The notes beneath the pieces are model-generated. The model was not told the origin of the DNA. It searched no databases and saw only the letters and a program-made list of their open reading frames with translations. A stretch of 64,000 bases of DNA, taken from positions 248,001 to 312,000 of the forward strand of contig CAWGVZ010000015.1 in NCBI GenBank assembly GCA_963826035.1, in the 5' to 3' direction. Positions 25,074 through 33,424 of this stretch are shown here, piece after piece (positions within the stretch are counted from its first letter, which is position 1; each line of letters opens with the position of its first letter). The translations under genes were made by a program, and so were the position numbers. The DNA is from Actinophytocola sp963826035. Lineage in GTDB: Bacteria > Actinomycetota > Actinomycetes > Mycobacteriales > Pseudonocardiaceae.

Positions 25074-26528
25074 ATGGAGCTGTATTTTTCCGAGCACTTT
25101 GGGATTGATTCTCAAGTCTTGCGAGATTATGGCGCGTTCGATATTAGTGTTGTCTCAGACTTGCCACTATTCATAGATCCGTTTCTGCTGTTCAACAGTG
25201 AAAATGAAGAATATCAGCAGCTGCACGACTCCATTATCAAATACCTAGTCTTCCTGCGGGATAAGGCGTCACCAGGATTAGCAAGAGGCCTTATTGCAAA
25301 CTGGTACCGCTTCAAGGAAGTCAAGCAGAATTGGCTGGGTTTCACGCTCTTTGGAAACGAAGGTCACGCCCTAGGTAAGCAGTTCGCCGATTCGCTCTAT
25401 GGCTCGCTAGGTGATATCCTCGCAGGCTTCGGACAAGAGCAAATTACGAGCGGAACGCATCTTGAAAAGCTGTGCCTTATAAGCTCCGGTGTAGGCAAAG
25501 ATGGAATTAGTGACTTTACGACCAACTTGGTCAAGGATTATCTTTGCCGATATACACAAGCATTCGCTCGTGAACATCTGTCGGAAGAGCAGTGCGCAGA
25601 GTTTCGGGTCACTAAGGCATGCTTCAGCTATAAAACTGAAGCATGGGAAACGCGCGGATATTACTTGCCGCGGCTGCGCAATGATTATGTGTTGTTGACT
25701 CCAAACGACATGCTGACCCGCGATGATACGTGGATTAGCCACGCCGATATGTTAAAGCAGTTCATCCACCTTCCCGAAGCTCTCCCGAACGATCAACTAC
25801 GCGATACCGTCAACAACCACTTCATCCGGCAACTCAGCAAGCGATCAACCAAGACAGAACAGGACGAGGCTGCCCGAAGGACGATCCGGGCGTTTCCTGA
25901 GTTAATTGACTATTACATCAAAAAAAAGGAAGAAGAAGGGGACGAGGCGCAGTCCATCAGCGAACAGAAGGTGGACGATACCCGACAGGTCCTCGTTGAT
26001 CAACTCAAGAAGGCTGTCCGTCACATTGAAGCAACGACGGATTTCTATGATAAACCGTGGACCAGCTACGACGAAGCACTGGACCGCGCTCTTGAGTTCA
26101 AACGCTACGTGGAGGACTGTGATGGGTACAAGGTCATCAACAGGGCGGGTCAGCCGTTCTCAAAGGAGACCGAGGTGCAGTTATTCTTCGGGCTCATATG
26201 GTGCAAGACTGAGTTTGATGTTAACCGTGAACCCAATAACGGGCGAGGCCCGGTGGATTTCAAGGTTAGCTATGGCAATGGAGACAAGTCGCTGATCGAG
26301 TTCAAGCTTGCGAGCAACACCAGCCTTAAGAGGAACCTTGAGAAGCAGTTGCCGATCTACCAGGCCGCAAATCGAACAAAGTTCGCGGTCAAGGTCATCA
26401 TCTGCTATACCGAACATCATCTAAACCGAGTGGACAAGATAGTAAAAGAACTCAAGTTGACGAACGAGAAGACTATCGTGGTGATTGATGCCCGAAGTGA
26501 CAATAAGCCGTCCGCATCTAAGGCGTGA
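25074..26528 (+). CDS. predicted PD-(D/E)XK-type nuclease, candidate defence protein
   Basis: A 484-residue protein, clearly lower in GC than the chromosome. Its C-terminal domain has the order expected of the restriction-endonuclease fold: a helix with ETEVQLFFGL (~364-374), then GPVDF with Asp395, then IEFK with Glu409 and Lys411. The N-terminal ~330 residues are conserved-looking but match no domain I can name. I recall similar full-length proteins scattered across bacteria, but not a characterised function. Single-gene nuclease cargo on a mobile element suggests anti-phage or anti-plasmid activity; that is inference. ATG start with weak upstream signals. Confidence 0.6.
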   Translation: MELYFSEHFGIDSQVLRDYGAFDISVVSDLPLFIDPFLLFNSENEEYQQLHDSIIKYLVFLRDKASPGLARGLIANWYRFKEVKQNWLGFTLFGNEGHALGKQFADSLYGSLGDILAGFGQEQITSGTHLEKLCLISSGVGKDGISDFTTNLVKDYLCRYTQAFAREHLSEEQCAEFRVTKACFSYKTEAWETRGYYLPRLRNDYVLLTPNDMLTRDDTWISHADMLKQFIHLPEALPNDQLRDTVNNHFIRQLSKRSTKTEQDEAARRTIRAFPELIDYYIKKKEEEGDEAQSISEQKVDDTRQVLVDQLKKAVRHIEATTDFYDKPWTSYDEALDRALEFKRYVEDCDGYKVINRAGQPFSKETEVQLFFGLIWCKTEFDVNREPNNGRGPVDFKVSYGNGDKSLIEFKLASNTSLKRNLEKQLPIYQAANRTKFAVKVIICYTEHHLNRVDKIVKELKLTNEKTIVVIDARSDNKPSASKA

Positions 26529-26906
26529 ATCGAAATCCGATGACGAACTTCTTGTCTAACAGGTGCCCTGCAGGCGACCTGGCAGGCATACGCGCTTCAG
26601 TTCGGTGTACTTTGACAGCGGCCCGAAACATGGCGAAACCGAGGTCATGGCAAAGCCTGCGTGGCTCGGCGCCTGCTCTTCGACCACCCGAGGATCAAGG
26701 CTTACTGCCGGGCGACATCGGACGCGCGTTGACACAGCGGATGGCACGGCGCTGGTGTTTCGATACGAGGGGTTAAAGGCCGCTGCCGACTACCTAGGTC
26801 TTGTCTTACATGTGGATGGGCCACAGATTTGGCCGCTACGCAGCCGGACTGTTAGTCGGGATCAGTGACAGCATTGTTCAGCTATCGAGGGAGTTGCCAG
26901 GACGCC
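26529..26906. other. intergenic stretch without a supported gene
   Basis: Several short frames occur (for example 26563-26868) but none has a convincing start, codon bias or motif, and two frames carry fragments that look coding before hitting stops. It may be decayed coding DNA. Confidence 0.4.
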
Positions 26907-27548
26907 ATGACTGAAGAAAACGCAGTGGGCGGGCGGATTCAGGACACTGAGTATTTCGATCAGGTTACGATCTCGGTTGTTCCCGTTGAATATCCGGTAG
27001 GGGATAACGGTGACGAAGAATGGGTGGTGCTCACCGCTGGAATATGGAAGAAAGCGTCACTCAAGAAGTTGAGTCTATCCGTAATTACTAACCCGGACGG
27101 CACCGTAAGTTCGCCTTTTGTTCTCAGGACGCGCGAAGAAGAGTTTGAATGGGGAGCGAGTGGTGCCACATATGCCATCATGTTGTTTGTCTCGCAGTGG
27201 GTAGTGACAAGTCTCGCGTGGGATGGACTGAAGGCGCTCGCGCGTAAAATACATGACGCACGCAGCGATTCGCTGGATGCGGCTCCAATGCTGGAACTTG
27301 CAGAGGAGGAGGTTGTTGGCCGTGGCATGTGGCTCATTGAAGAGAGGTACGGGGAGGATAGGTCGACCCTGCATATCGCCGCCGTCGAGTTGAGCCCACC
27401 AAATCGAGCCACGGTGGAGATCATGGCGGCATCCGGTTGGAAGTACGAGATAGATATCGACGTCGAGTACGATTTGGCCATCACCGGCAGAGTTCGACGC
27501 TCTCGGGTGCCGGTTTCGCGGCCTGACAACTCTTCTGGGGGCTGCTGA
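26907..27548 (+). CDS. hypothetical protein with one membrane segment
   Basis: A 213-residue protein, start ATG at 26907. An acidic, strand-rich N-terminus (~10-75) precedes a hydrophobic segment (~84-108, ATYAIMLFVSQWVVTSLAW) and a charged C-terminal domain (~115-213) with a DIDVEYDLAITGRVRRS strand pair. No family recognised. It lies between the nuclease candidate and a convergent membrane protein; whether these three act together is unknown. Confidence 0.5.
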   Translation: MTEENAVGGRIQDTEYFDQVTISVVPVEYPVGDNGDEEWVVLTAGIWKKASLKKLSLSVITNPDGTVSSPFVLRTREEEFEWGASGATYAIMLFVSQWVVTSLAWDGLKALARKIHDARSDSLDAAPMLELAEEEVVGRGMWLIEERYGEDRSTLHIAAVELSPPNRATVEIMAASGWKYEIDIDVEYDLAITGRVRRSRVPVSRPDNSSGGC

Positions 27549-27572
27549 TATCGGCCGTAGATGCGATGTTCA

Positions 27573-28166
27573 TTACGATTCTTTCGTAAATACTCCCAGA
27601 TCGCGTCGGATAATCTTCAGCAAATCTGCGGTAGTTTGGTCGTGTCTTTCCTCGTACTCATCCGACACAAGGAAGTCGTCACGATCGAGCGGGTCTCCCT
27701 CATATTCCATCTGGGCTGCTCCCCAGGCGTACGTCGCGCTGTAAGAATACTCTGCGGCTTGAGCGGCATCCGGTGTGGCGAATATCCGTAGGTGAAGCAA
27801 GCTCTCGTACAGCGACATTTGCCAACCTTCCTCTAATTCGGGGCCCAGTTCGTAGGCCGCGTTGTGGATAGAAAGTGCAGCGCGCCTCAGATTTACGTGA
27901 AAGCCCAGGTATGCATCCCGCCGCTCATCAAAGGTTCGTTGCCTATCCTCTCTCGACCAATGCACTCTCTCCCGCGCCCGCTCGCGCTCCCACTGGAGCT
28001 CCTCGCGTCGGATTGCGTTCCGTGTGGTGAGTAGGGCGCCGCTGACGGTTCCGCCCACACTGGCAAGCAGGCCCATGCCGGCGACCAGGAGCGTTACCCA
28101 AAGGGGAGTTGTAGTACCCACCTGCAAATGATCGCCTTCCCGGCCCTCTTTCGCTGCGAACGACAC
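27573..28166 (-). CDS. membrane-anchored hypothetical protein with basic coiled region
   Basis: A 197-residue protein with one N-terminal membrane segment (~20-44, LWVTLLVAGMGLLASVGGTVSGAL) followed by a highly charged helix (~52-80, rich in Arg and Glu) and a cytoplasmic helical domain. Similar one-helix proteins of unknown function are widespread in actinobacteria. It converges with the previous gene, 24 bases apart. Confidence 0.5.
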   Translation of the reverse strand: MSFAAKEGREGDHLQVGTTTPLWVTLLVAGMGLLASVGGTVSGALLTTRNAIRREELQWERERARERVHWSREDRQRTFDERRDAYLGFHVNLRRAALSIHNAAYELGPELEEGWQMSLYESLLHLRIFATPDAAQAAEYSYSATYAWGAAQMEYEGDPLDRDDFLVSDEYEERHDQTTADLLKIIRRDLGVFTKES

Positions 28167-28328
28167 GATGACAACGTCACCAAATTCGGAATCTGTCGTG
28201 GTGAGCGGTCCGCCGGTCGGCCCACTGGTAAGTTCCCGTTAGCGAGACCGCCGTGGTCCGCCCGTGCGGTCTGGTCCGTCGGGGGGCCGATTACGACCCG
28301 CGCACCTCGTCGGGAGGGATGATCAACT

Positions 28329-28695
28329 ATGACTTTGAGCCGTCACGCGCGTGAGATCGCAGCCGAGATCCGTCTACAGGACTGGTCTGACGGCCCCGTA
28401 CAGGGCGGACCGCGCTGGACACCGCCGTGAGCACGACAGCAACGCGGCTGGCACCGAGGTGCTCAGCCCGCAACAGACGAACGTGCTGCGCATGAATGTC
28501 ATGTGGGTGGCAGCGCAGGCTCTCGGATACGCCGACCCAAACTTCGATGAGTATGAATTCGCACAGGCGTGCGGAGTTGAGATCCACACTAGCCACGGCC
28601 GGAAGGACGGCGGCATCGCCGCAGGGCTACGCCGGACCGAGGGGCGTTACCACCGGCCCGGAACCTACTCTCCAGCCCCCGAGGACGGTGCTTGA
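28329..28695 (+). pseudogene. hypothetical gene broken by a single-base frameshift
   Basis: An ATG at 28329 behind GGGAGG opens a frame (MTLSRHAREIAAEIRLQDWS) that stops early at about 28430. The adjacent frame continues smoothly (APYRADRAGHRREHDS ... LSPQQTNVLRMNVMWVAAQ) to a stop at 28695. Removing one G near 28391 would join them as one ~121-residue protein. Either a real inactivating insertion or a sequencing error. Family not recognised. The 28167-28328 stretch before it holds nothing clear. Confidence 0.55.
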
Positions 28696-28747
28696 CAGGA
28701 CCGGCCTCCGGCTCTGTCTCGACTCAAGAGGACCGAGAGACCATCAC

Positions 28748-28786
28748 AAATAGGTCACCAAATGCGAGTCAGCCTTCGGAACCGGC
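28748..28786. mobile_element. attR: right junction of the integrative element
   Basis: AAATAGGTCACCAAAT (28748-28763) is the exact reverse complement of the attL arm. It is followed by GCGAGTCAGCC, then TT at 28775-28776 and CGGAACCGGC, the second half of a repeat unit. Joining the attL chromosomal half to this half through TT recreates a unit identical to the intact one at 12902-12923. Confidence 0.85.
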
Positions 28787-28970
28787 GAGTCCCACGTTCA
28801 GAACGGGTGAGTTCCACGTTCGGAACCGGCGAGTCCCCCTCTCCCGACACACGAGTCGACGGTTCACGACCACGGGCTGGTTCGCGAACCGCCAACTCGG
28901 AGGTCCTGGGAGGGGGACTCGCGGAGCGTGAACGTGGGACTCGCCGGCTCTCAACGTGGGACTCGCCGTG
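28776..28970. repeat. 22-bp repeat array, right part
   Basis: Beyond attR the array continues in phase with units starting at 28787 and 28809 and a degenerate one at 28831. Two further units occur in the opposite orientation at about 28922-28970 (ACGTGGGACTCGCCG). The rest of the 28696-29074 gap shows no gene. Confidence 0.85.
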
Positions 28971-29074
28971 GTTGGGTCGAGTTGTTCACAGCCAGCTGAC
29001 TGTGGACCGGCGCGTTTGTCGGTGTCGGCCGTTACGCTGGATTCCGGGGGGCCGGAGGCCGCCGTTGATCTTGG

Positions 29075-29848
29075 TCAGTTGAACTGCAGGGAGCGTTTCG
29101 CCAGGCCGCACCAGTAGCCGTCGATCACCGAGGTCGGGGTTGTCGTGGTCGTCAGGCTCGCGCCCACCGCCACGAACAGCGGCGCGAAGTGTTCCGTTCT
29201 CGGGTGGGCCAGCCGGCTCGCCGGTGCCTTGTGCAGGAAGTCGACCAGCGCGTCGACGTCGCCGTTCGCCAGGGTTTCGCGGCCCCAGTCGTCGAACTCG
29301 GCCGACCACGACGGTGGCGGGCCGGCCGGGTTGGACACGTCGATGCCCGACAGGTTGTGCGTGAAGAAGCCGCTGCCGATGATCAATACACCCTCGTCGC
29401 GCAGCGGGGCCAGTGCGCGGCCCACCTCCATGAGCACCGTCGGATCCAGTGACGGCATCGAGATCTGCAGCACCGGCACGTCGGCCGCCGGGAACATCTC
29501 CACGAGCGGCACGTACGCGCCGTGGTCCAGTCCCCGGTCCGGCTCGTCGTGCACCGGCATGGCGCCCGACCGCAGCAGCGCGCGCACGCTCGCGGCAAGC
29601 TCCGGCGCGCCGGGCGCCGCGTACGTCACGTCGTAGTAGCGCTGCGGAAAGCCCCAGAAGTCGTAGGTCAGCGGCACCGTGGTGGTGGCGCCGAGCGTCA
29701 GCGGCGCGTTCTCCCAGTGCGCCGACACCATGAGGATCGCCGTGGGTTTTGGCAGGTCAGCGGACCAGTCGGCCAGCTGGCGGGTCCACAGCTGATCGTC
29801 GGCCAGTGGCGGCGCGCCGTGGCTGAGGTAGAGCAACGGCATCGACAT
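29075..29848 (-). CDS. class III extradiol dioxygenase, DOPA 4,5-dioxygenase (YgiD) type
   Basis: A 257-residue protein of the LigB superfamily. The N-terminal PLLYLSHGAPPLADDQLW and VSAHWENAPLTLG motifs supply metal-binding His residues, and LDHGAYVPLVEMFP and GSGFFTHNL match the family. Such enzymes open catechol rings with non-haem Fe(II) or Zn; the physiological substrate in bacteria is uncertain. It is divergent from rel. Start ATG at 29848, with another ATG two codons later. A 16-bp perfect palindrome just upstream suggests repression by a MarR-type regulator. Confidence 0.85.
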   Translation of the reverse strand: MSMPLLYLSHGAPPLADDQLWTRQLADWSADLPKPTAILMVSAHWENAPLTLGATTTVPLTYDFWGFPQRYYDVTYAAPGAPELAASVRALLRSGAMPVHDEPDRGLDHGAYVPLVEMFPAADVPVLQISMPSLDPTVLMEVGRALAPLRDEGVLIIGSGFFTHNLSGIDVSNPAGPPPSWSAEFDDWGRETLANGDVDALVDFLHKAPASRLAHPRTEHFAPLFVAVGASLTTTTTPTSVIDGYWCGLAKRSLQFN

Positions 29849-29860
29849 GCGTACTCCCGA

Positions 29861-29876
29861 AGTTGAAATTTCAACT
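29861..29876. promoter_or_regulatory. perfect palindromic operator upstream of the dioxygenase gene
   Basis: AGTTGAAATTTCAACT is a perfect 16-bp palindrome, AT-rich against a GC-rich background, 12 bases upstream of the dioxygenase start. The TTGAAATTTCAA core resembles MarR-family sites. It also lies 77 bases before rel. Confidence 0.6.
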
Positions 29877-29953
29877 ACAGGGTACAACAGCCCGTTGAGC
29901 CACCCCGGATCGATTCACGGCTATTCTCAGGTCCTGGAAGCCGGGAGCCGCGT

Positions 29954-32269
29954 GTGAGCCAGAACGTTGAGACCGGGGCGCCGTCGGACGACGCCGTCGG
30001 CCCACCACCCGCAGTCCGGGCGCCGTCGGCGACCCGGCGGGTCAGGGCGCGCCTCGCCAGGCGGATCACCGCGCAGCGCTCGGCACCGGTCAAACAGGTG
30101 CTCGAACCGCTGGCCGCCGTCCACCGCGAGCTGCACCCGAAGGCCGACCTCGCACTGCTCCAGCACGCCTACGACGTGGCCGAGGAGGCGCACCGCAACC
30201 AGCGGCGCAAGTCCGGCGACCCGTACATCACCCACCCGCTGGCGGTCGCCACCATCCTCGCCGAGCTGGGCATGGACACGATCACGCTGGTCGCCGCCCT
30301 GCTGCACGACACGGTCGAGGACACCGAGTACTCGCTGAAGAACCTGCACGACGATTTCGGCGAGGAGGTCGCCCGGCTCGTCGACGGCGTGACCAAGCTG
30401 GACAAGGTGCAGCTCGGCAGCGCGGCCGAGGCCGAGACCATCCGCAAGATGGTCATCGCCATGGCGCGCGACCCCCGGGTGCTGGTGATCAAGCTGGCCG
30501 ACCGGCTGCACAACATGCGCACCATGCGGTTCCTGCCGCCGGAGAAGCAGGCGAAGAAGGCTCGCGAGACGCTCGAGGTGCTCGCCCCGCTCGCCCACCG
30601 GCTGGGCATGGCCACCGTCAAGTGGGAGCTGGAGGACCTGGCGTTCGCCATCCTGCAGCCGAAGAAGTACGACGAGATCGTCCGGCTGGTCGCCACGCGG
30701 GCGCCGTCGCGCGACACCTACCTGCACAAGGTCACCGCGGAGCTGACCTCGCAGCTCGAGGGTTCCCGGATCAACGCGAAGGTCGAGGGCCGGCCCAAGC
30801 ACTACTACTCGATCAACCAGAAGATGATCGTCCGCGGCCGGGACTTCGACGACATCCACGATCTGGTGGGCGTGCGCATCCTGGTCGACGACGTGCGTGA
30901 CTGCTACGCGGCCATGGGCGTGGTGCACGCGCTGTGGCAGCCGATGCCCGGCCGGTTCAAGGACTACGTGGCTCAGCCGCGGTTCGGCGTGTACCAGTCG
31001 TTGCACACCACGGTCATCGGGCCGGACGGCAAGCCCCTGGAAGTCCAGATCCGCACGCACGAGATGCACCGCACGGCCGAGTACGGCATCGCCGCGCACT
31101 GGCGGTACAAGGAGACCCGCGGCACCCACGACGGCCGGGCCGTCGAGGTCGACGAGATGGCGTGGATGCGCCAACTGCTCGACTGGCAGCGGGAAGCGGC
31201 CGACCCCGGCGACTTCCTCGAGTCGCTGCGCTACGACCTGGCCACCAAGGAAATCTTCGTCTTCACGCCGAAGGGCGACGTGATCACGTTGCCCGCCGGC
31301 TCGACGCCCGTCGACTTCGCCTACGCCGTGCACACCGAGGTCGGCCACCGCTGCATCGGCGCGCGCCTCAACGGCCGGCTGGTCGCGCTGGAACGCAAGC
31401 TCGACAACGGCGACGTGGTCGAGATCTTCACCTCCAAGGCCGAGGGCGCCGGCCCGACCAGGGACTGGCTCGCGTTCGCCGCGTCGCCCCGGGCCCGCGC
31501 CAAGATCAAGCAGTGGTTCGCCAAGGAGCGCAAGGAAGAGGCGATCGAGGCGGGCAAGGACGCGATCACCAAGGAGGTGCGCCGGACCGGGCTGCCCATG
31601 CAGCGGCTGGTCTCGGCCGACTCCATGGCCGCGCTCGCCCGCGAGCTGCGCTACACCGAGGTGAGCGCGCTGTACGCGGCCGTCGGCGAGGGACACACCT
31701 CCGCGCGCCACGTCGTCCAGCGGCTCGTCGCGTTGCTCGGCGGGGTGGAGCACGCGGAGGACGAGCTGGCCGACCGGTCCACGCCGTCCACCATCACCCG
31801 GCGGCGCGCGTCCGGTGACGCGGGCGTCATCGTCAAGGGCGCCAGCGACATCTGGGTCAAGCTCGCCCGGTGCTGCACGCCGGTGCCCGGCGACGACATC
31901 ATGGGTTTCGTGACCCGCGGCGGCGGTGTGAGCGTGCACCGCACCGACTGCACCAATGCCGGTGACCTGCTCGACTCGCCGGAGCGGCTGGTGGATGTCG
32001 AGTGGGCGCCGTCGGACTCGTCGGTGTTCCTGGTGGCCATCCAGGTCGAGGCGCTCGACCGGCACCGCCTGCTGTCCGACGTGACGAAGGTGCTGGCCGA
32101 CGAGAAGGTCAACATCCTGTCGGCCTCGGTCACCACCTCGCGGGACCGGGTCGCGGTCAGCCGGTTCAGCTTCGAGATGGGCGACCCGAAACACCTCGGG
32201 CACGTGCTGAAGGTGGTCCGCAGCGTCGAAGGCGTCTACGACGTCTACCGGGTGACCTCCGCGTCCTGA
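29954..32269 (+). CDS. rel: bifunctional (p)ppGpp synthetase/hydrolase Rel
   Basis: A 771-residue RelA/SpoT homologue. The hydrolase HD motif is at ~118-119 (LLHDTVEDTEYS), followed by the synthetase domain (GRPKHYYSINQKM ... GVYQSLHTTVIGPDGK), a TGS domain (KEIFVFTPKGDVITLP, ~430-480), and a C-terminal ACT domain. It makes (p)ppGpp on starved ribosomes and degrades it otherwise. The GTG at 29954 gives a ~45-residue basic N-terminal extension typical of actinobacteria. Its usual upstream neighbour apt has been separated by the integrative element. The next start overlaps its stop. Confidence 0.97.
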   Translation: MSQNVETGAPSDDAVGPPPAVRAPSATRRVRARLARRITAQRSAPVKQVLEPLAAVHRELHPKADLALLQHAYDVAEEAHRNQRRKSGDPYITHPLAVATILAELGMDTITLVAALLHDTVEDTEYSLKNLHDDFGEEVARLVDGVTKLDKVQLGSAAEAETIRKMVIAMARDPRVLVIKLADRLHNMRTMRFLPPEKQAKKARETLEVLAPLAHRLGMATVKWELEDLAFAILQPKKYDEIVRLVATRAPSRDTYLHKVTAELTSQLEGSRINAKVEGRPKHYYSINQKMIVRGRDFDDIHDLVGVRILVDDVRDCYAAMGVVHALWQPMPGRFKDYVAQPRFGVYQSLHTTVIGPDGKPLEVQIRTHEMHRTAEYGIAAHWRYKETRGTHDGRAVEVDEMAWMRQLLDWQREAADPGDFLESLRYDLATKEIFVFTPKGDVITLPAGSTPVDFAYAVHTEVGHRCIGARLNGRLVALERKLDNGDVVEIFTSKAEGAGPTRDWLAFAASPRARAKIKQWFAKERKEEAIEAGKDAITKEVRRTGLPMQRLVSADSMAALARELRYTEVSALYAAVGEGHTSARHVVQRLVALLGGVEHAEDELADRSTPSTITRRRASGDAGVIVKGASDIWVKLARCCTPVPGDDIMGFVTRGGGVSVHRTDCTNAGDLLDSPERLVDVEWAPSDSSVFLVAIQVEALDRHRLLSDVTKVLADEKVNILSASVTTSRDRVAVSRFSFEMGDPKHLGHVLKVVRSVEGVYDVYRVTSAS

Positions 32270-32880
32270 TGCCGTTGCCCAGTGTCCTGTGGTGGGACCA
32301 CAACGCGTACTACCACCCGTGGCTGCTGCGTCAGGTGCCGCCCGGCGCCGCCCGCGCGCTGGACGTGGGGTGCGGCAGCGGGGCGCTGACCCGCCGGTTG
32401 AGTGAGCGCGTGGCCGAGGTCGACGCGGTGGACGCCGAACCCGCGATGATCGAGCGCGCCACCGGCCGGGCGCGCTGGCTGGTGGGCGACGTCCTGACGG
32501 TGGACCTGAACCCCGACGGCTACGACCTGGTGACCGCGCTGTCGAGCCTGCACCACCTGCCGCTGCGGCCGGGCCTCACGCGGTTGGCCGAGCTGGTCCG
32601 CCCGGGTGGCACGCTGGCGGTGGTGGGCATGTACCGCCACGCGACGATGACCGACCTGGCCATGGCGGCGGTGACCCTGCCGGCGAACGCCTTTGTCGGG
32701 GCGGCCCTCGCCGTCCGGGGCAGGTCCGGCAAACCGAACGACGAGGGAATGCCGGTCCGCGACCCGGAAGCCACGCTGCCCGAGATCCGCGCCGCGGCGA
32801 GCGAACTGCTGCCGGGATCGGTGGTCCGCCGCCGCGTCTACTGGCGGTACACGCTGCATTGGCGCCGCCCGCACTCCTGA
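32269..32880 (+). CDS. class I SAM-dependent methyltransferase
   Basis: A 203-residue methyltransferase. Motif I is LDVGCGSGALTRRL (~30-43), with the acidic end of strand 2 at VDAVDAEPAM and motif III around LVRPGGTLAVVG. The substrate is not evident. It overlaps the rel stop (TGATG), so it is translationally coupled to rel, an arrangement that does not by itself imply a functional link. Confidence 0.85.
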   Translation: MPLPSVLWWDHNAYYHPWLLRQVPPGAARALDVGCGSGALTRRLSERVAEVDAVDAEPAMIERATGRARWLVGDVLTVDLNPDGYDLVTALSSLHHLPLRPGLTRLAELVRPGGTLAVVGMYRHATMTDLAMAAVTLPANAFVGAALAVRGRSGKPNDEGMPVRDPEATLPEIRAAASELLPGSVVRRRVYWRYTLHWRRPHS

Positions 32881-32969
32881 GTACCGCCGCTCCCGAGACG
32901 GCGGCGGTCGGGCCGCGAGCGGCGGGGTGCGGGTGGCGCGTGGTGGTCGCGGCGGTCGGGGAGTGGTCA

Positions 32970-33112
32970 TGCGGCCACCGCGAACGGTGATCGTGGGCGT
33001 GCGGAGCAAGTGTGTCGTGTCCGGCGAGGGTGTCCCATGGCGACTGTCGCGAGTGGACATCTCGGGTCCGCAGGCGTGGTGATCCCGTTGGCAGGACTGT
33101 CATCGCGACTGT
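32970..33112. repeat. degenerate 22-bp repeat region
   Basis: Between the methyltransferase and the cleaner array, segments such as GAGTGGTCATGCGGCCACCG and later GAGTGGACATCTCGGG recur at roughly 22-bp steps but with poor conservation. It appears to be an eroded part of the same repeat domain. The 32881-33535 gap contains only repeats. Confidence 0.45.
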
Positions 33113-33115
33113 CGT

Positions 33116-33337
33116 GAGTGGCCGACTCGGCCTGCCTGAGTGGCCGACTCGGCCTGCTTGGGTGGTCGACTCAGCGTGCTGGGTGGCTGACTCGGCCTGC
33201 CTGGGTGGCCGACTCGGCCTGCCTGAGTGGCCGACTCGGCCTGCTTGGGTGGTCGACTCAGCGTGCTGGGTGGCTGACTCGGCCTGCCTGGGTGGCTGAC
33301 TCGGGCTGCTTGGGTGGCCGATTCGACCTGCCTGAGT
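33116..33337. repeat. 22-bp tandem repeat array with an 87-bp higher-order repeat
   Basis: About ten units of 21-22 bp, typically G(A/G)GTGGCCGACTCGGCCTGC plus two or three bases. Units at 33138-33224 are repeated as a block at 33225-33311. The units share the GAGT phase with the array at the mobile element but differ in sequence. No spacers are present, so it is not CRISPR. Confidence 0.9.
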
Positions 33338-33362
33338 GACACCACCACTCAGGCAGGTCGAA
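33322..33362. terminator. 17-bp perfect hairpin closing the repeat array
   Basis: TTCGACCTGCCTGAGTG (33322-33338) pairs exactly with 33346-33362 across a 7-base loop. The left arm is the last repeat unit and the right arm is an inverted unit. It may serve as a bidirectional terminator between the plus-strand rel operon and the minus-strand AraC gene, or be a by-product of repeat inversion. Confidence 0.55.
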
Positions 33363-33424
33363 ATCGCCACTCGGGTGGGCCGGGGATGTGATCGCGGGCA
33401 GGGGGAGCGGGCCGTGTTCGGCCG

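Larger units (their letters stand above)
12936..28775. mobile_element. integrative element (~15.8 kb, AICE-like) inserted between apt and rel
   Basis: Boundaries are set by split halves of one 22-bp repeat unit and inverted 16-bp arms at each end. Contents: serine integrase at the left end, a minus-strand transfer operon (excisionase-like, WhiB-like, two membrane proteins, FtsK-like translocase, HTH protein), and low-GC cargo. This is the layout of an actinomycete integrative and conjugative element that moves double-stranded DNA with one FtsK-type protein. I find no replication initiator, so autonomous replication is not supported. Confidence 0.85.
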
